DNA of 64,000 nt from Vicingus serpentipes. Its GTDB lineage: Bacteria; Bacteroidota; Bacteroidia; Flavobacteriales_E; Vicingaceae. The position numbers were made by a program, and so were the translations under genes. Where the stretch lies: NCBI GenBank assembly GCA_024103385.1, contig JAGFIT010000084.1, positions 1 through 64,000 on the forward strand, written 5' to 3'. The notes under the pieces were generated by a model that saw only the letters and a list, made by a program, of their open reading frames with translations, was not told the DNA's origin and did not search any database. Below, piece after piece: positions 29,221 to 38,567 of this stretch (positions are counted from its first letter, which is position 1; each line of letters opens with the position of its first letter).

Positions 29221-30447
29221 ATGATATATTTTGAGGAAAAAAGACCAACTGTTAAAATATTCCTACATCAATATGGCAAAAAAGAGTTAGATTCTTACGC
29301 TATCTACGCTAGAGTGCTTTACAAAAGAACTAAACTTGAATTGTCTCTTAGAATGAAGGCTACTCCAAGTGATTGGGATTTTAATAATAGCCTATTCTTC
29401 CCCAATAAACAGTATAACATACATTGTAATCAGAGGATAGGTGAATTCCGTCTTTCTGTTGATAATGCATTTGATGAGTTAAAGAGAGGTTCCGTTCAAC
29501 CTACTTTAAAAATGATTCGAGAAGTTATTACTGGAACTAAAGTAAAAAGTAATGAGATGTCCTTTCTTGAATATTATGATCAGACTGTTGAACAGAAGAA
29601 ACAACAAACAACTGTTTACAGGCAATCTACTATTGATCAATATGTAAGGGCAAGAAATCATTTATTTAATTTCTTAATCCGTAAAGGATGGAAAAATATA
29701 CAGCTAGGAGAGCTTTCTAAAAACTTCATTAGTGAATTTGAGAATTACCTGCTATCACATCAGATAGAATCATTAGGAAGACCTATGATGCGCTCTAGTG
29801 CTGTGACTAATCTTAAACGAATTAAAGCAATTGTAAATGAAGCTGTGAAATCTGAGCTAATTGAAAAGAATCCTTTTGAAGGCTATAAAGTACAACACGA
29901 TAAAACACAAAACATAAGCTACTTGACATTAGAACAACTGAAGAAATTAGAAGAGTTAGATGTTTCTGAATATCCTGCATTATCACGAACAAGAGAGCTC
30001 TTTCAATTCATTTGTCAATGTGGACTCAGATATGGAGATTTTCAAAACTTACGATGCCATGATCTTGAATATTCGACTGATGGTTTACTTTGGTTAAGAA
30101 TGGAACAACAAAAGACAAGAAGTGCGTTACATTTTCCTTTGTCATCTATTGCAAAGAAGATTATTATAAAATATCAAGGAGGTAAGAAAGGAGAACAATA
30201 TGTATTTCCTAGAATTAGTAACCAGACCTTAAATAAGCACCTAAGAACTATGAAAATTATGGCCGGCATTAAAAACCAAATAAGTTGTCATGTTGGTAGA
30301 CATACTTTTGCTGTTCAATCGTTAGATGCAGGAATTTCTATTGAGGTTGTTCAACGGTTATTAGGACACAAATCTATTTCGTCCACCATGATTTACGCAC
30401 AAATTTCTCATAGAAAGTTATCCGAATCCATTTTATTGTTGGGTTAG
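29221..30447 (+). CDS. Tyrosine recombinase / phage-type integrase
   Basis: The 408-residue protein has an N-terminal arm-binding domain (about 1-100), a SAM-like core-binding domain (about 105-215, FLEYYDQTVEQKK to the region before TLEQLKKLEEL) and a catalytic domain. The catalytic set is complete: Arg270 (CGLRYGD), His357 and Arg360 (HVGRHTF), His383 (LLGHKS) and Tyr392 (TMIYAQ). It is of the length and type common in Bacteroidota integrative elements. Together with the excisionase-like gene it marks the left side of a segment (to about 40270) that looks acquired. I found no obvious attachment repeats. It appears intact. Confidence 0.93.
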   Translation: MIYFEEKRPTVKIFLHQYGKKELDSYAIYARVLYKRTKLELSLRMKATPSDWDFNNSLFFPNKQYNIHCNQRIGEFRLSVDNAFDELKRGSVQPTLKMIREVITGTKVKSNEMSFLEYYDQTVEQKKQQTTVYRQSTIDQYVRARNHLFNFLIRKGWKNIQLGELSKNFISEFENYLLSHQIESLGRPMMRSSAVTNLKRIKAIVNEAVKSELIEKNPFEGYKVQHDKTQNISYLTLEQLKKLEELDVSEYPALSRTRELFQFICQCGLRYGDFQNLRCHDLEYSTDGLLWLRMEQQKTRSALHFPLSSIAKKIIIKYQGGKKGEQYVFPRISNQTLNKHLRTMKIMAGIKNQISCHVGRHTFAVQSLDAGISIEVVQRLLGHKSISSTMIYAQISHRKLSESILLLG

Positions 30448-31171
30448 TTATCGCTTCTTCAAATTTCAAATACTAGTAAGCCAAAATAATAGTCAAAATG
30501 TTTTAGTAAATCGCAAAGTTTCAATCACCCGAAAACTAGCTTAATTCAGGGCTAAGTTATTATTACAATACTAATCTAGTAATCAATTAGAAACAGAACT
30601 AGAGACACATGGATTTTCAATCGACCCTACGAGATTTAAAATATTTTCTGTAAGCTTTGTTCTTGTAAGCTTTCAGCTACTTTAATTAAAAAAATCAAAA
30701 GTACGCTTTTCTGCGATTTTGTACTAAAATGTACACTTTAGAAGCCGCTCCCCATCATACAGCCTCGTGGCCCTGTTAAGAGGAACGGTAGTGAAATATA
30801 AAAGTTAATGATAAAAACAGAATACAGTGAAATGCTATTTGAATTTGATTTCAAGAATCAAACAAGGAATACCCCTTCAAATATTAAAATTTACGTTTCT
30901 CCACTAGGCTAAAAATAAACAATACATTTGTCTTAGGATAAAAAACCTAATTAGTTTACATGTTATTGTCGTTTTAGGAGGATATGTTTACTTTTTGTAC
31001 ACATATATGACAAGTTATCTCCAAGTCTAAAAGACTACAGAGCAAGAATGAACTACAGAAATAAACATAAAATGACGGGACAAATGAACCAAAAGACAGC
31101 CGGCCCAAAAGCTAACGCTTCTGTATTTTTATTTTTTCCCACCGCTCGGTTAAAATCCAAACTTTAATACC
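30448..31171. other. Intergenic region, 724 bp, after integrase
   Basis: No clear gene is seen. A 34-codon ORF at 30807-30911 (MIKTEYSEMLFEFDFKNQTR..., ending SPLG) looks protein-like but is too short to identify; it may be a remnant. Base composition is irregular, with a local GC-richer stretch near 30740-30790. The region may hold the attachment or junction site of the putative element and the promoter of the AraC gene. Confidence 0.4.
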
Positions 31172-32002
31172 ATGAATCAACTTTTCAAAATATTTATAGT
31201 GGACGAAGCGGAAGCAACCAAAATAAGTGCTTTACCAGACGAGCCTCACAAACACGACTTTGAAGAGTTGATTATTGGTATTGAAGGGCAATTAGAACAC
31301 TTTATTGATTTCAAGAACACCTTGTTGGAGGCTCCATTGATAAGTTTTGTAACCAAAGGCAAGGTTCACCGTGTGATTCCAAAATTGAGTAATGGGAAAT
31401 GTGATATGTGGGTCCTTCGGTTTAAAAGCGAATTTATTCCAGAAATAACTTTTCAGCTATACGCTAATTACCACAACCACGCAATGTTAAAGCTGCCAAA
31501 AGACTATTGCTTTAGACGCCTGACCACAATATGCGAGATCATAAACGGAGAAATGCAGCAGATAAACCCCGACCTAAGTGTAGTGAAGCATTTGCTGAGC
31601 GCTTTGTTCATTATGATAGAATCGGAAAGAAATAAAATTACACCCAATGAAACCGGCATAAGCCCTACACAAAACACCACCTTGCAAAACTTTTTACAAA
31701 TTTTGGAAGAAAACTACCAACGACCTTTGGGAGTGGAATTTTATGCTGAAAAACTGTTTATGTCGGCAAGAAATCTGAACCTAATTTGCAAAAACATTCT
31801 TCAACAAACCGTAAGCGAAATCATAGAAACCAGAAAATTAATTGAAGCAAAAAATCAATTAACTCATACGAACAAAAATATTTCAGAAATTGGATTTGAC
31901 TTGGGTTTCAATGAAAAAGCCTACTTCACCAATGTATTTAAAAAGCGAACCGGACAAACACCTTCTGAGTTTCGGAAAGAAATGAAAAACCTCCTTTCCT
32001 GA
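31172..32002 (+). CDS. AraC-family transcriptional regulator
   Basis: The 276-residue protein has an N-terminal cupin-like sensor domain (about 1-140; PDEPHKHDFEELIIGIEGQ, GKVHRVIP) and a C-terminal double helix-turn-helix (about 175-276). The C-terminal part includes EFYAEKLFMSARNLNLICK, the conserved NISEIGFDLGFNEKAYFTNV and FKKRTGQTPSEFRK. It should bind a small molecule and control neighbouring genes. It precedes the YceI-to-dioxygenase run in the same orientation, with a 95-base gap, and is the obvious candidate regulator of that run. Confidence 0.92.
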   Translation: MNQLFKIFIVDEAEATKISALPDEPHKHDFEELIIGIEGQLEHFIDFKNTLLEAPLISFVTKGKVHRVIPKLSNGKCDMWVLRFKSEFIPEITFQLYANYHNHAMLKLPKDYCFRRLTTICEIINGEMQQINPDLSVVKHLLSALFIMIESERNKITPNETGISPTQNTTLQNFLQILEENYQRPLGVEFYAEKLFMSARNLNLICKNILQQTVSEIIETRKLIEAKNQLTHTNKNISEIGFDLGFNEKAYFTNVFKKRTGQTPSEFRKEMKNLLS

Positions 32003-32097
32003 TTTTACAACTCTTCTTCCAAATACTGTTACCCCCTTCTCTTTAAATGATTGCACCTTTGTATCATAAATTTTATTAATCATTTAAAACAATAAAA

Positions 32098-32640
32098 ATG
32101 GAAACAGTAACAAAAACAACAACGAAATGGGTTTTAGACCCTACACACAGTGAGCTTACTTTTAAAGTAAAACACATGATGATTACTAATGTAAAAGGTG
32201 AATTTAAAAACTTCTCGGTAGAAGTCGATGGAAACGATATTTTTAAATCATCTTTGAATGTTGTCGTTGACGCATCATCAATCAATACCAATAACACCGA
32301 CAGAGATAATCACCTGAAATCAGCTGACTTCTTTGATGTGGAAAATTACAAAGAACTTTCGTTCAAAAGCACTTCGTTCAAACAGAAAGACGATGATGAA
32401 TATGAGTTGAAAGGTATTCTTACTATCAAAGGAATTAGTAAAGAATTAACCCTAGAAGTAGAGTTTGGCGGTGTAAATAAAGACCCTTGGGGCAATGAAA
32501 AAGCAGGTTTTTCTGTAGAAGGAAAAATCAATCGCAAGGATTGGGGTTTAAACTGGAACGCAGCTTTAGAAACAGGTGGCGTTTTAGTGAGCGATGAAGT
32601 AAAATTATCAGGTGAAGTTCAATTTGTAAAACAATCATAA
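32098..32640 (+). CDS. YceI-family lipid-binding-like protein
   Basis: The 180-residue protein has the family motifs WVLDPTHSELTFKVKHMMIT near the start, VVDASSINTNNTDRDNHLKS, FFDVENYKELSFKST and GKINRKDWGLNWN. YceI proteins form a beta-barrel (lipocalin-like) that holds an isoprenoid-type ligand. There is no signal peptide, so this copy should be cytoplasmic. It is the first gene of the run behind the AraC regulator and lies 11 bases before the SDR gene. Confidence 0.92.
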   Translation: METVTKTTTKWVLDPTHSELTFKVKHMMITNVKGEFKNFSVEVDGNDIFKSSLNVVVDASSINTNNTDRDNHLKSADFFDVENYKELSFKSTSFKQKDDDEYELKGILTIKGISKELTLEVEFGGVNKDPWGNEKAGFSVEGKINRKDWGLNWNAALETGGVLVSDEVKLSGEVQFVKQS

Positions 32641-32651
32641 AACACACGACA

Positions 32652-33434
32652 ATGAAAAACAAAGTAATTATAATCACAGGTGCCGGGATGGGACTTGGAT
32701 TAGCAGCAGCAAAAGAATTGGCTTCACAAGGAGCAAACCTTGTATTGGTTGACTTCAATGAAAAAGCATTGACTGATGCAAAAGCGGAAATAACCAAAGA
32801 GTTTCCCGCAGTAAAAACTATCACCGTGATAGCTGACGTTTCCAAAGAAGAAGCCGTTAAAAACTATGTAGATGAAGCGGTAAAAGCCTTCGGGAAAATA
32901 GACGGACTTTACAATAACGCAGGTATTGAAGGTAAACAAGCAAGTATTACCGAGTATGATGTAAACATTTTCAAAAAGGTGATTGATATTAACCTGATGG
33001 GAGTTTACTACGGAATGCGTTATGTAATTCCTGTGATGCAAAAGCAACAATTTGGTCGCATTGTAAACGTAGCATCTGTTGGCGGTATTCGTGGCGTGTT
33101 AAACCAAATGCCTTATGTGGCGAGCAAACATGCAGTTTCGGGTATGACAAAAAATGCTGCGTTGGAATATGGCAAAGATGGAATCTTAACCAATGCAATT
33201 GCACCTGGAGCGATACTTACTCCTATGGTTGCAGAAGCATTCAAACAAGTAAATCCTGAAGACCCTAAATCAGCAGAAACCGAATATGCTCAACGTAATC
33301 CCACCAAACGATTAGGTCAGTCGCACGAAGTAGCTAAATTGGTTGCCTTCCTTTTGAGTCAAGACAACGGCTATGTGAGCGGACAAACCATAGCCATTGA
33401 TGGTGGTGAATCGAATATTTACGGCAACTCATAA
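32652..33434 (+). CDS. Short-chain dehydrogenase/reductase (SDR)
   Basis: The 260-residue classical SDR has a nucleotide-binding motif TGAGMGLGLA near residue 10, LYNNAGIEG, the catalytic Ser region (IVNVASVGG), YVASK with the active Tyr and Lys, and NAIAPGAILTPM after it. The tail FLLSQDNGYVSGQTIAIDGG is typical. It should oxidise or reduce an alcohol/carbonyl substrate with NAD(P). The substrate cannot be told; glucose-dehydrogenase-type naming is common for such proteins but unsupported here. It is probably co-transcribed with the YceI gene. Confidence 0.92.
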   Translation: MKNKVIIITGAGMGLGLAAAKELASQGANLVLVDFNEKALTDAKAEITKEFPAVKTITVIADVSKEEAVKNYVDEAVKAFGKIDGLYNNAGIEGKQASITEYDVNIFKKVIDINLMGVYYGMRYVIPVMQKQQFGRIVNVASVGGIRGVLNQMPYVASKHAVSGMTKNAALEYGKDGILTNAIAPGAILTPMVAEAFKQVNPEDPKSAETEYAQRNPTKRLGQSHEVAKLVAFLLSQDNGYVSGQTIAIDGGESNIYGNS

Positions 33435-33444
33435 TTGAATATAT

Positions 33445-33482
33445 GGAGTGTAGTGTCATCATCATTGACGACACTACACTCC
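33445..33482. repeat. 13-bp perfect inverted repeat
   Basis: GGAGTGTAGTGTC, a 12-base loop, then GACACTACACTCC. It lies between the SDR and DsbA-like genes. It could be a terminator-like or RNA-processing hairpin, but there is no T-run after it, so it may instead tune expression within the run. Confidence 0.65.
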
Positions 33483-33501
33483 TGCCTGAAACAATTTCAA
33501 T

Positions 33502-34509
33502 ATGAAGTCAGCATTAATTATAATCATTAGTCTTTTAACTTTTGGTAGCTCAAGCTGCCAATCACAAACACAAAATAAAATGGAATCAAAAAATAATAAT
33601 CCGCTTTTATGCGACATAGAAACAGGAATGTGTGAAATGCCTGATTCATTAAAAACTGAGCAGGAAGCATCAATTTCTACTTCATCACAAAAATCTGTAA
33701 AGGTTATTTATTACACCGACCCGATTTGTTCATCATGTTGGGGTATTGAACCGCAATTGCGTAAACTGAAATTGGAATATGGCAACAGTATTGAAATTGA
33801 ATACCGAATGGGCGGATTACTGCCCGATTGGAGTTACAACAGTGGTGGCATCAGCAAACCTTCTGATGTAGCCCATCATTGGAACGAAGTAAGTACCCAT
33901 TACGATATGCCTATTGATGGAGATGTTTGGCTGGAAGACCCATTGAATTCTTCCTATCCGCCATCTATTGCGTTCAAAGCAGTACAATTACAAAGCGAAG
34001 AAAAAGCGATTTTGTTTCTGCGTGAAATCAGAGAAATGGTATTTCTGCAAAAGAAAAACATTGCGAAATGGGAACATTTGGAAGCAGCAGCAAAGATAGT
34101 TGGGCTGAATGTGACACAATTTAAAACGGACTTTGAAGGGAAAGCGAAGGAGTTGTTTCAGGAAGATTTGAAATTGGGAAAGGAGCTTGGCGTAAGAGGT
34201 TTTCCTACTATGTTTTTTGTGGACGCTAAAGGAAATAAAGAATTTGTTTATGGCTCAAAACCTTACTCATTTTACGAAGTTGCGGTGTTAAAATTAGCAC
34301 CAACGGCAACAAAAATTGAATACAAAAAAAGTTGGGAAGAATTGTTTGCCAAGTATTCAACACTTACAGCCAAAGAATTTACTGAATTATCAGGAACACC
34401 GAGAAAGGAAAGTGAGCAATTTTTGGATGAATTGACTGCAAAAGGAAAATTAGAAAAACGCACCACTAAAAACGGGGCAATTTGGAAACTAAAAAACATA
34501 AAATCATGA
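33502..34509 (+). CDS. DsbA-family thioredoxin-fold lipoprotein with C-terminal extension
   Basis: The 335-residue protein has a lipoprotein-type signal (LTFGSSSCQSQT, acylated Cys near residue 20). The thioredoxin-fold starts around residue 70 with the CxxC site in DPICSSCWGIEPQLRK. GVRGFPTMFFVD carries the cis-Pro loop. The body resembles FrnE/SpxH-type DsbA relatives. The last 60 residues (TAKEFTELSGTPRKESEQFL, GKLEKRTTKNGAIWKLK) look like a winged-helix domain, an unusual addition for a predicted lipoprotein. An envelope or cytoplasmic thiol-disulfide role is likely. The stop overlaps the DoxX start (ATGA), so the genes are translationally coupled. Confidence 0.82.
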   Translation: MKSALIIIISLLTFGSSSCQSQTQNKMESKNNNPLLCDIETGMCEMPDSLKTEQEASISTSSQKSVKVIYYTDPICSSCWGIEPQLRKLKLEYGNSIEIEYRMGGLLPDWSYNSGGISKPSDVAHHWNEVSTHYDMPIDGDVWLEDPLNSSYPPSIAFKAVQLQSEEKAILFLREIREMVFLQKKNIAKWEHLEAAAKIVGLNVTQFKTDFEGKAKELFQEDLKLGKELGVRGFPTMFFVDAKGNKEFVYGSKPYSFYEVAVLKLAPTATKIEYKKSWEELFAKYSTLTAKEFTELSGTPRKESEQFLDELTAKGKLEKRTTKNGAIWKLKNIKS

Positions 34510-34931
34510 TTAAAACTATTTTCAATCCGGGCAGTTATCCTAAGAACATTGACTTTGCATTGCTTATACTTCGTATAGCAGGGGGAGGATTTATGTTGAC
34601 ACATGGTATAGGTAAATTTGAAAATTTGTTTTCAGGTGAGCCTATCCTATTTCCCGATCCCATTGGTGTTGGCTCTACAGCTTCATTAGGTCTTGTTGTG
34701 TTTGCTGAAGTGTTCTGTTCCATTTTTCTGATGATTGGTTTAACAACCCGGCTTTCGGCCATACCTTTAATTATTACAATGTTAGTAGCGGCATTTATTG
34801 CTCATGCAAGTGATGGTTTTGGCAAACAAGAACTTCCGCTTCTTTACATAGTGATTTATATTGTCCTTGTAGTTTCCGGTTCGGGAAAGATAGCTATTGA
34901 TAAATGGATTTTTGATAAATTTAGCAGTTAA
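34506..34931 (+). CDS. DoxX-family membrane protein
   Basis: The protein has 141 residues from the ATG at 34506, which overlaps the stop of the DsbA-like gene. The longer frame from 34482 would lie within that gene and adds an unlike N-terminus. Four membrane segments are seen, with the family motifs LLILRIAGGGFMLTHGIGKF near the start and LVVFAEVFCSIFLMIGLTTR in the middle. DoxX proteins are linked to thiosulfate:quinone or thiol redox systems. Coupling to a DsbA-like protein supports a redox role, which is an inference. Confidence 0.88.
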   Translation: MIKTIFNPGSYPKNIDFALLILRIAGGGFMLTHGIGKFENLFSGEPILFPDPIGVGSTASLGLVVFAEVFCSIFLMIGLTTRLSAIPLIITMLVAAFIAHASDGFGKQELPLLYIVIYIVLVVSGSGKIAIDKWIFDKFSS

Positions 34932-34950
34932 AACTTTAACACCAAAAAAT

Positions 34951-35253
34951 ATGAAAACATACGCAACATTATCAGAAGCAGTAAACGACCTGACAAAAAG
35001 TGGCTACACCTTCAATATTCAACAGGATTGTATCTGGTGTAAAGAAAACAATATGCAACTTCAACCTGAAGAATTTGAAATTGACGAAGTCCATCGTTTT
35101 CAGGAAATGTCTGATGTGGATAATGAGAGTATTCTGTATGTCATTTCAGCAACACAAAATAATGTGAAGGGGCTTTTGGTTAACGCTTACAGCATTTATG
35201 CTGATACCGCTTCAACAAAACTGATTGAAAAACTGAATAGTAAAAACAATTAA
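34951..35253 (+). CDS. Conserved small protein of Bacteroidota, unknown function
   Basis: The protein has 100 residues from the ATG at 34951 (MKTYATLSEAVNDLTKSGYT). The longer frame from 34897 overlaps the DoxX gene and is less likely. Conserved-looking parts are LQPEEFEIDEVHRFQEMSD, ILYVISA and GLLVNAYSIYAD. Members of this family are sometimes labelled phosphoribosylpyrophosphate synthetase in databases, but nothing in 100 residues supports that enzyme. It lies in the redox gene run, 19 bases after DoxX and 9 bases before the pirin gene. It contains a CIWC pair that could be redox-active or bind metal. Confidence 0.75.
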   Translation: MKTYATLSEAVNDLTKSGYTFNIQQDCIWCKENNMQLQPEEFEIDEVHRFQEMSDVDNESILYVISATQNNVKGLLVNAYSIYADTASTKLIEKLNSKNN

Positions 35254-35262
35254 AGTATTCTT

Positions 35263-36147
35263 ATGTCGAATGTCAATTTAATAATTGAAGAAAGAGCAGC
35301 CGATATAGGCAAATTTCTTGTCGGCAGACTGCTTCCTTTTCGTCAAAAGCGAATGGTGGGTCCGTTCATTTATATTGACCACATGGGGCCGGTAAAACTA
35401 AGTGAACGCAACAATTTCGATGTATTACCACATCCGCATATCGGGCTTTCTACTCTGACCTTTTTGTTTGAAGGCAACATTATGCATAGGGATTCTATAG
35501 GAACTGAAATTGAAATCAAACCAGGGGAAGTAAATTTTATGACCGCAGGCAAAGGCATTGTTCATAGTGAAAGAACTCCTGAATATTTACGTCATTCTGA
35601 GAAAAACATGCATGGCCTCCAAATTTGGATTGCACTGCCAAAACATTTGGAACAAATGAACCCAGAATTTTTTCACATCGAAGAAAATGAAATTCCTACA
35701 TGGGAGCAAGATGGTGTTCAGTTTAAATTAATTGCCAGTGAAGCCTTCAATCGCAAATCAGGTGTGCCTGTTTACAGCAAATTGTATATGCTTGAAATTA
35801 AAAGCAAAGCCAAACAGAAAGTAGCCATAGGTGATCATCTGTATGGCGAGTCGGGCTTATACATTTTAGAAGGAGGCGTTGAAAGTGATGGCAATGTATA
35901 TAAACCAAAGCAAATGTTGGTTACCAAAGACAGCCATTTGTGTGAGTTTACCATTCAACCAAACAGCACCATTTACATTTTTGGTGGCCAACCATTTCCT
36001 GAAGAACGTTTTATTGATTGGAACTTTGTTTCATCTAGTAAAGAACTGATAGAAGAAGCAAAGGAAAAGTGGAAAACACAGACATTTGAGAAAATTAAAG
36101 GTGACGAAACTGAATTTATTCCTTATCCAACCTTTCCTAAAAAATAG
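35263..36147 (+). CDS. Pirin-family bicupin protein
   Basis: The 294-residue protein has the pirin N-terminal cupin with metal-ligand motif positions in GPFIYIDHMGP, LPHPHIGLSTLTFLFEG, MHRDSIGT, PGEVNFMTAGKGIVHSERTP and MHGLQIWIALP. A second cupin follows (about 165-270). Bacterial pirins bind iron, and some have quercetinase activity or modulate enzymes. There is no signal peptide. It sits between the small conserved gene and OsmC in one tightly spaced operon, consistent with an oxidative or aromatic stress role. Confidence 0.92.
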   Translation: MSNVNLIIEERAADIGKFLVGRLLPFRQKRMVGPFIYIDHMGPVKLSERNNFDVLPHPHIGLSTLTFLFEGNIMHRDSIGTEIEIKPGEVNFMTAGKGIVHSERTPEYLRHSEKNMHGLQIWIALPKHLEQMNPEFFHIEENEIPTWEQDGVQFKLIASEAFNRKSGVPVYSKLYMLEIKSKAKQKVAIGDHLYGESGLYILEGGVESDGNVYKPKQMLVTKDSHLCEFTIQPNSTIYIFGGQPFPEERFIDWNFVSSSKELIEEAKEKWKTQTFEKIKGDETEFIPYPTFPKK

Positions 36148-36152
36148 AAATC

Positions 36153-36551
36153 ATGGCAAAAATATCATCAAGCATAAAAAAGGAAAATTATAAGATTGAA
36201 ATAACATCTCCGACTGGTAATGTGGTCATTGCAGACGAACCTATTGATATGGGTGGAAAGAATTTAGGCTTTTCTCCAAAGGAACTATTGGCTTCTGCTT
36301 TAGCGGCTTGCACTTCTGCTACAGTAAAAATGTATGCAGACAGAAAAGAATGGGATTTGCAGGAAGTAAAAATTGATGTTGAATTGGAATTTATCAAGGA
36401 AAACAATAAAACTGAAATCAACAGGAAAATTGAATTTATTGGCAACCTTGACGAAGCACAAAGAAACCGTTTGCTGGCAATTGCTAATACTTGCCCTGTT
36501 CATAAAATATTAAGCAACCCTATTGAAATTAAATCGCAATTAGAAAAATAG
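36153..36551 (+). CDS. OsmC-family protein (peroxide/thiol related)
   Basis: The 132-residue protein shows the OsmC layout: GGKNLGFSPKELLASALAAC with the first catalytic Cys in a helix (ACTSATVKMYADRKEW), a beta region, then the second Cys in LLAIANTCPVHKILSNPIEI. OsmC/Ohr relatives reduce organic or lipid peroxides with thiols. It starts 5 bases after the pirin stop and ends 6 bases before the copper ATPase gene. A second, different OsmC protein is encoded at 45886. Confidence 0.92.
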   Translation: MAKISSSIKKENYKIEITSPTGNVVIADEPIDMGGKNLGFSPKELLASALAACTSATVKMYADRKEWDLQEVKIDVELEFIKENNKTEINRKIEFIGNLDEAQRNRLLAIANTCPVHKILSNPIEIKSQLEK

Positions 36552-36557
36552 TATAGA

Positions 36558-38567
36558 ATGGAACATACACATCATACAACTCACCAACATTCGTTTCACA
36601 TATCACATGAGCATTCGGGGCATGAAGGGCACGACAAACATGCTGGACATAATGTAGCCGATTTTTGGAAGCGGTTTATCATCAGCACCATTGTATCTAT
36701 TCCTGTGCTTGCATTGTCGCACATGATACAATCGTGGTTTGGGTTCGACCTAAGTTTTCCGGGCGATAAACATGTGTTGGCTGTTCTTTCTACATTCATT
36801 TTTATTTATGGTGGCTATCCTTTTCTGAAAGGTTTGGTTGATGAAGTAAAGGCAAATACCATTGGCATGATGACGCTGATTGGTGTGGCGATTACAGTTG
36901 CATGGGCTTATAGTGTTGCCATTACTTTTGGTTTACCGGGGATGGATTTTTATTGGGAAATGGCAACCTTGATAGACATTATGCTTATTGGTCATTATTT
37001 TGAAATGAAGTCTGTAATGGGTGCTTCCCGTTCATTGGAATTACTCGTAAAAATGATGCCTTCAACTACTCATCATTTGGTAAACGGAAATATTCATGAT
37101 ATGCCTGTGAGTCATTTGAAAATAAACGACATGATATTAGTGAAGCCAGGAGAAAAAATTCCTGTCGATGGCATTGTTACCGAAGGTGAAAGCTATGTGG
37201 ATGAAAGTATGCTAACAGGTGAAAGCAAACCTGTTAAAAAAGAAAAAGATAGCAAAGTAATTGGCGGGGGTGTAAACAGCAATGGTTCACTAACTATAAA
37301 AGTTACAAGCACAGGTAAAGACAGCTATCTAAATAAAGTAGTAAAACTGGTTGAAGACGCTCAAAAGGTAAAATCCAAAACTCAAAATTTTGCTGACCGT
37401 GCTGCTAAAATACTAACGTTTGTTGCCTTGGGTGGTGGCGTGATTACGCTTGTAGTTTGGTTGCTTTTAGGATTTCCTTTTGTATTTGCATTAGAAAGAA
37501 TGGTAACGGTGATGGTAATATCTTGTCCCCATGCATTGGGATTGGCAGTGCCTTTGGTAGTTGCAATTTCAACTTCCATTTCGGCACAAAAAGGCTTGCT
37601 CATTCGCAACAGAACAGCGTTTGAAAATGCGAGATTAATTACTACCATCATTTTTGACAAAACCGGAACGTTAACCAAAGGGTCACATGAATTGCGGGTG
37701 GTAAAAGTGCTGAATAAAAATTTTGATGAAAAAGAATTGCTACGACTTGCATCGGGAATAGAACAACATTCCGAACACTACATAGCACAAGGCTTATTAA
37801 AGAAAGTTAAAGAGTTGAACATTGAAATTCCTAAAGCTGAAAAATTCAATTACCTGCCAGGTAAAGGGTTGGAAGGAATTGTTGATGGAAAAGAAATTAA
37901 AGTTGTGGGACCAAATTATTTGAAAGAACAAAAAATAAGCATTTCTCAAACAAGTGAAAATTTTATCGAAACGATAGTTTATGTTTTGGTTAATAATGAA
38001 GCAGCAGGATATTTTACTTTTTCCGACCAAATCAGAGAGAGTTCCTTTGAAGCTATTCAAACACTTAAAGAAGCAGGAATTAAAAATCTTCTACTCACAG
38101 GCGACAATGAAAAAGTGGCAAAAAAAGTAAGTAATGAGTTACAAATGGATGGTTACATAGCCAATGTATTGCCTCATGAAAAATTGGAAAAAGTAAAAGA
38201 ACTTCAGGATAAAGGAGAGTATGTAGCCATGACTGGCGATGGCGTAAATGATGCCCCAGCGTTGGCACAGGCAGATATAGGAATAGCCGTTGGTTCGGGA
38301 ACAGATGTGGCGGCAGAAACAGCAGACATTATATTAGTGAACTCCGACCCAAAAGATATTGCAACTCTGATTTTGTTTGGTAAAGCCACTTACAACAAAA
38401 TGATACAAAACCTTTGGTGGGCGGCAGGTTACAATATTGTTGCCATTCCACTTGCGGCAGGCGTGCTTTACAATTGGGGAATTGTGCTTAGTCCGGCAGT
38501 TGGGGCAGTTCTGATGAGTTTAAGCACTATTGTAGTAGCGATAAATGCCAAACTCTTAAAAGTATGA
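36558..38567 (+). CDS. copB: CopB-type heavy-metal P-type ATPase
   Basis: The 669-residue protein has a His-rich N-terminus (residues 1-33, many HH/HxH pairs) in place of CxxC metal domains. Membrane helices with the CPH motif (Cys323-Pro-His325, [11 protein letters not shown]) define the P1B-3 group. The A-domain has [12 protein letters not shown], the phosphorylation site is Asp367 in [10 protein letters not shown], and the hinge is [21 protein letters not shown]1B-3 pumps export copper (Cu2+ or Cu+) or silver from the cytoplasm at the cost of ATP. The stop overlaps the next start (ATGATGA), so translation is coupled to the dioxygenase gene. No copper-sensing CueR or CsoR gene is adjacent. 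The symbol is by family only. Confidence 0.93.
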   Translation: MEHTHHTTHQHSFHISHEHSGHEGHDKHAGHNVADFWKRFIISTIVSIPVLALSHMIQSWFGFDLSFPGDKHVLAVLSTFIFIYGGYPFLKGLVDEVKANTIGMMTLIGVAITVAWAYSVAITFGLPGMDFYWEMATLIDIMLIGHYFEMKSVMGASRSLELLVKMMPSTTHHLVNGNIHDMPVSHLKINDMILVKPGEKIPVDGIVTEGESYVDESMLTGESKPVKKEKDSKVIGGGVNSNGSLTIKVTSTGKDSYLNKVVKLVEDAQKVKSKTQNFADRAAKILTFVALGGGVITLVVWLLLGFPFVFALERMVTVMVISCPHALGLAVPLVVAISTSISAQKGLLIRNRTAFENARLITTIIFDKTGTLTKGSHELRVVKVLNKNFDEKELLRLASGIEQHSEHYIAQGLLKKVKELNIEIPKAEKFNYLPGKGLEGIVDGKEIKVVGPNYLKEQKISISQTSENFIETIVYVLVNNEAAGYFTFSDQIRESSFEAIQTLKEAGIKNLLLTGDNEKVAKKVSNELQMDGYIANVLPHEKLEKVKELQDKGEYVAMTGDGVNDAPALAQADIGIAVGSGTDVAAETADIILVNSDPKDIATLILFGKATYNKMIQNLWWAAGYNIVAIPLAAGVLYNWGIVLSPAVGAVLMSLSTIVVAINAKLLKV

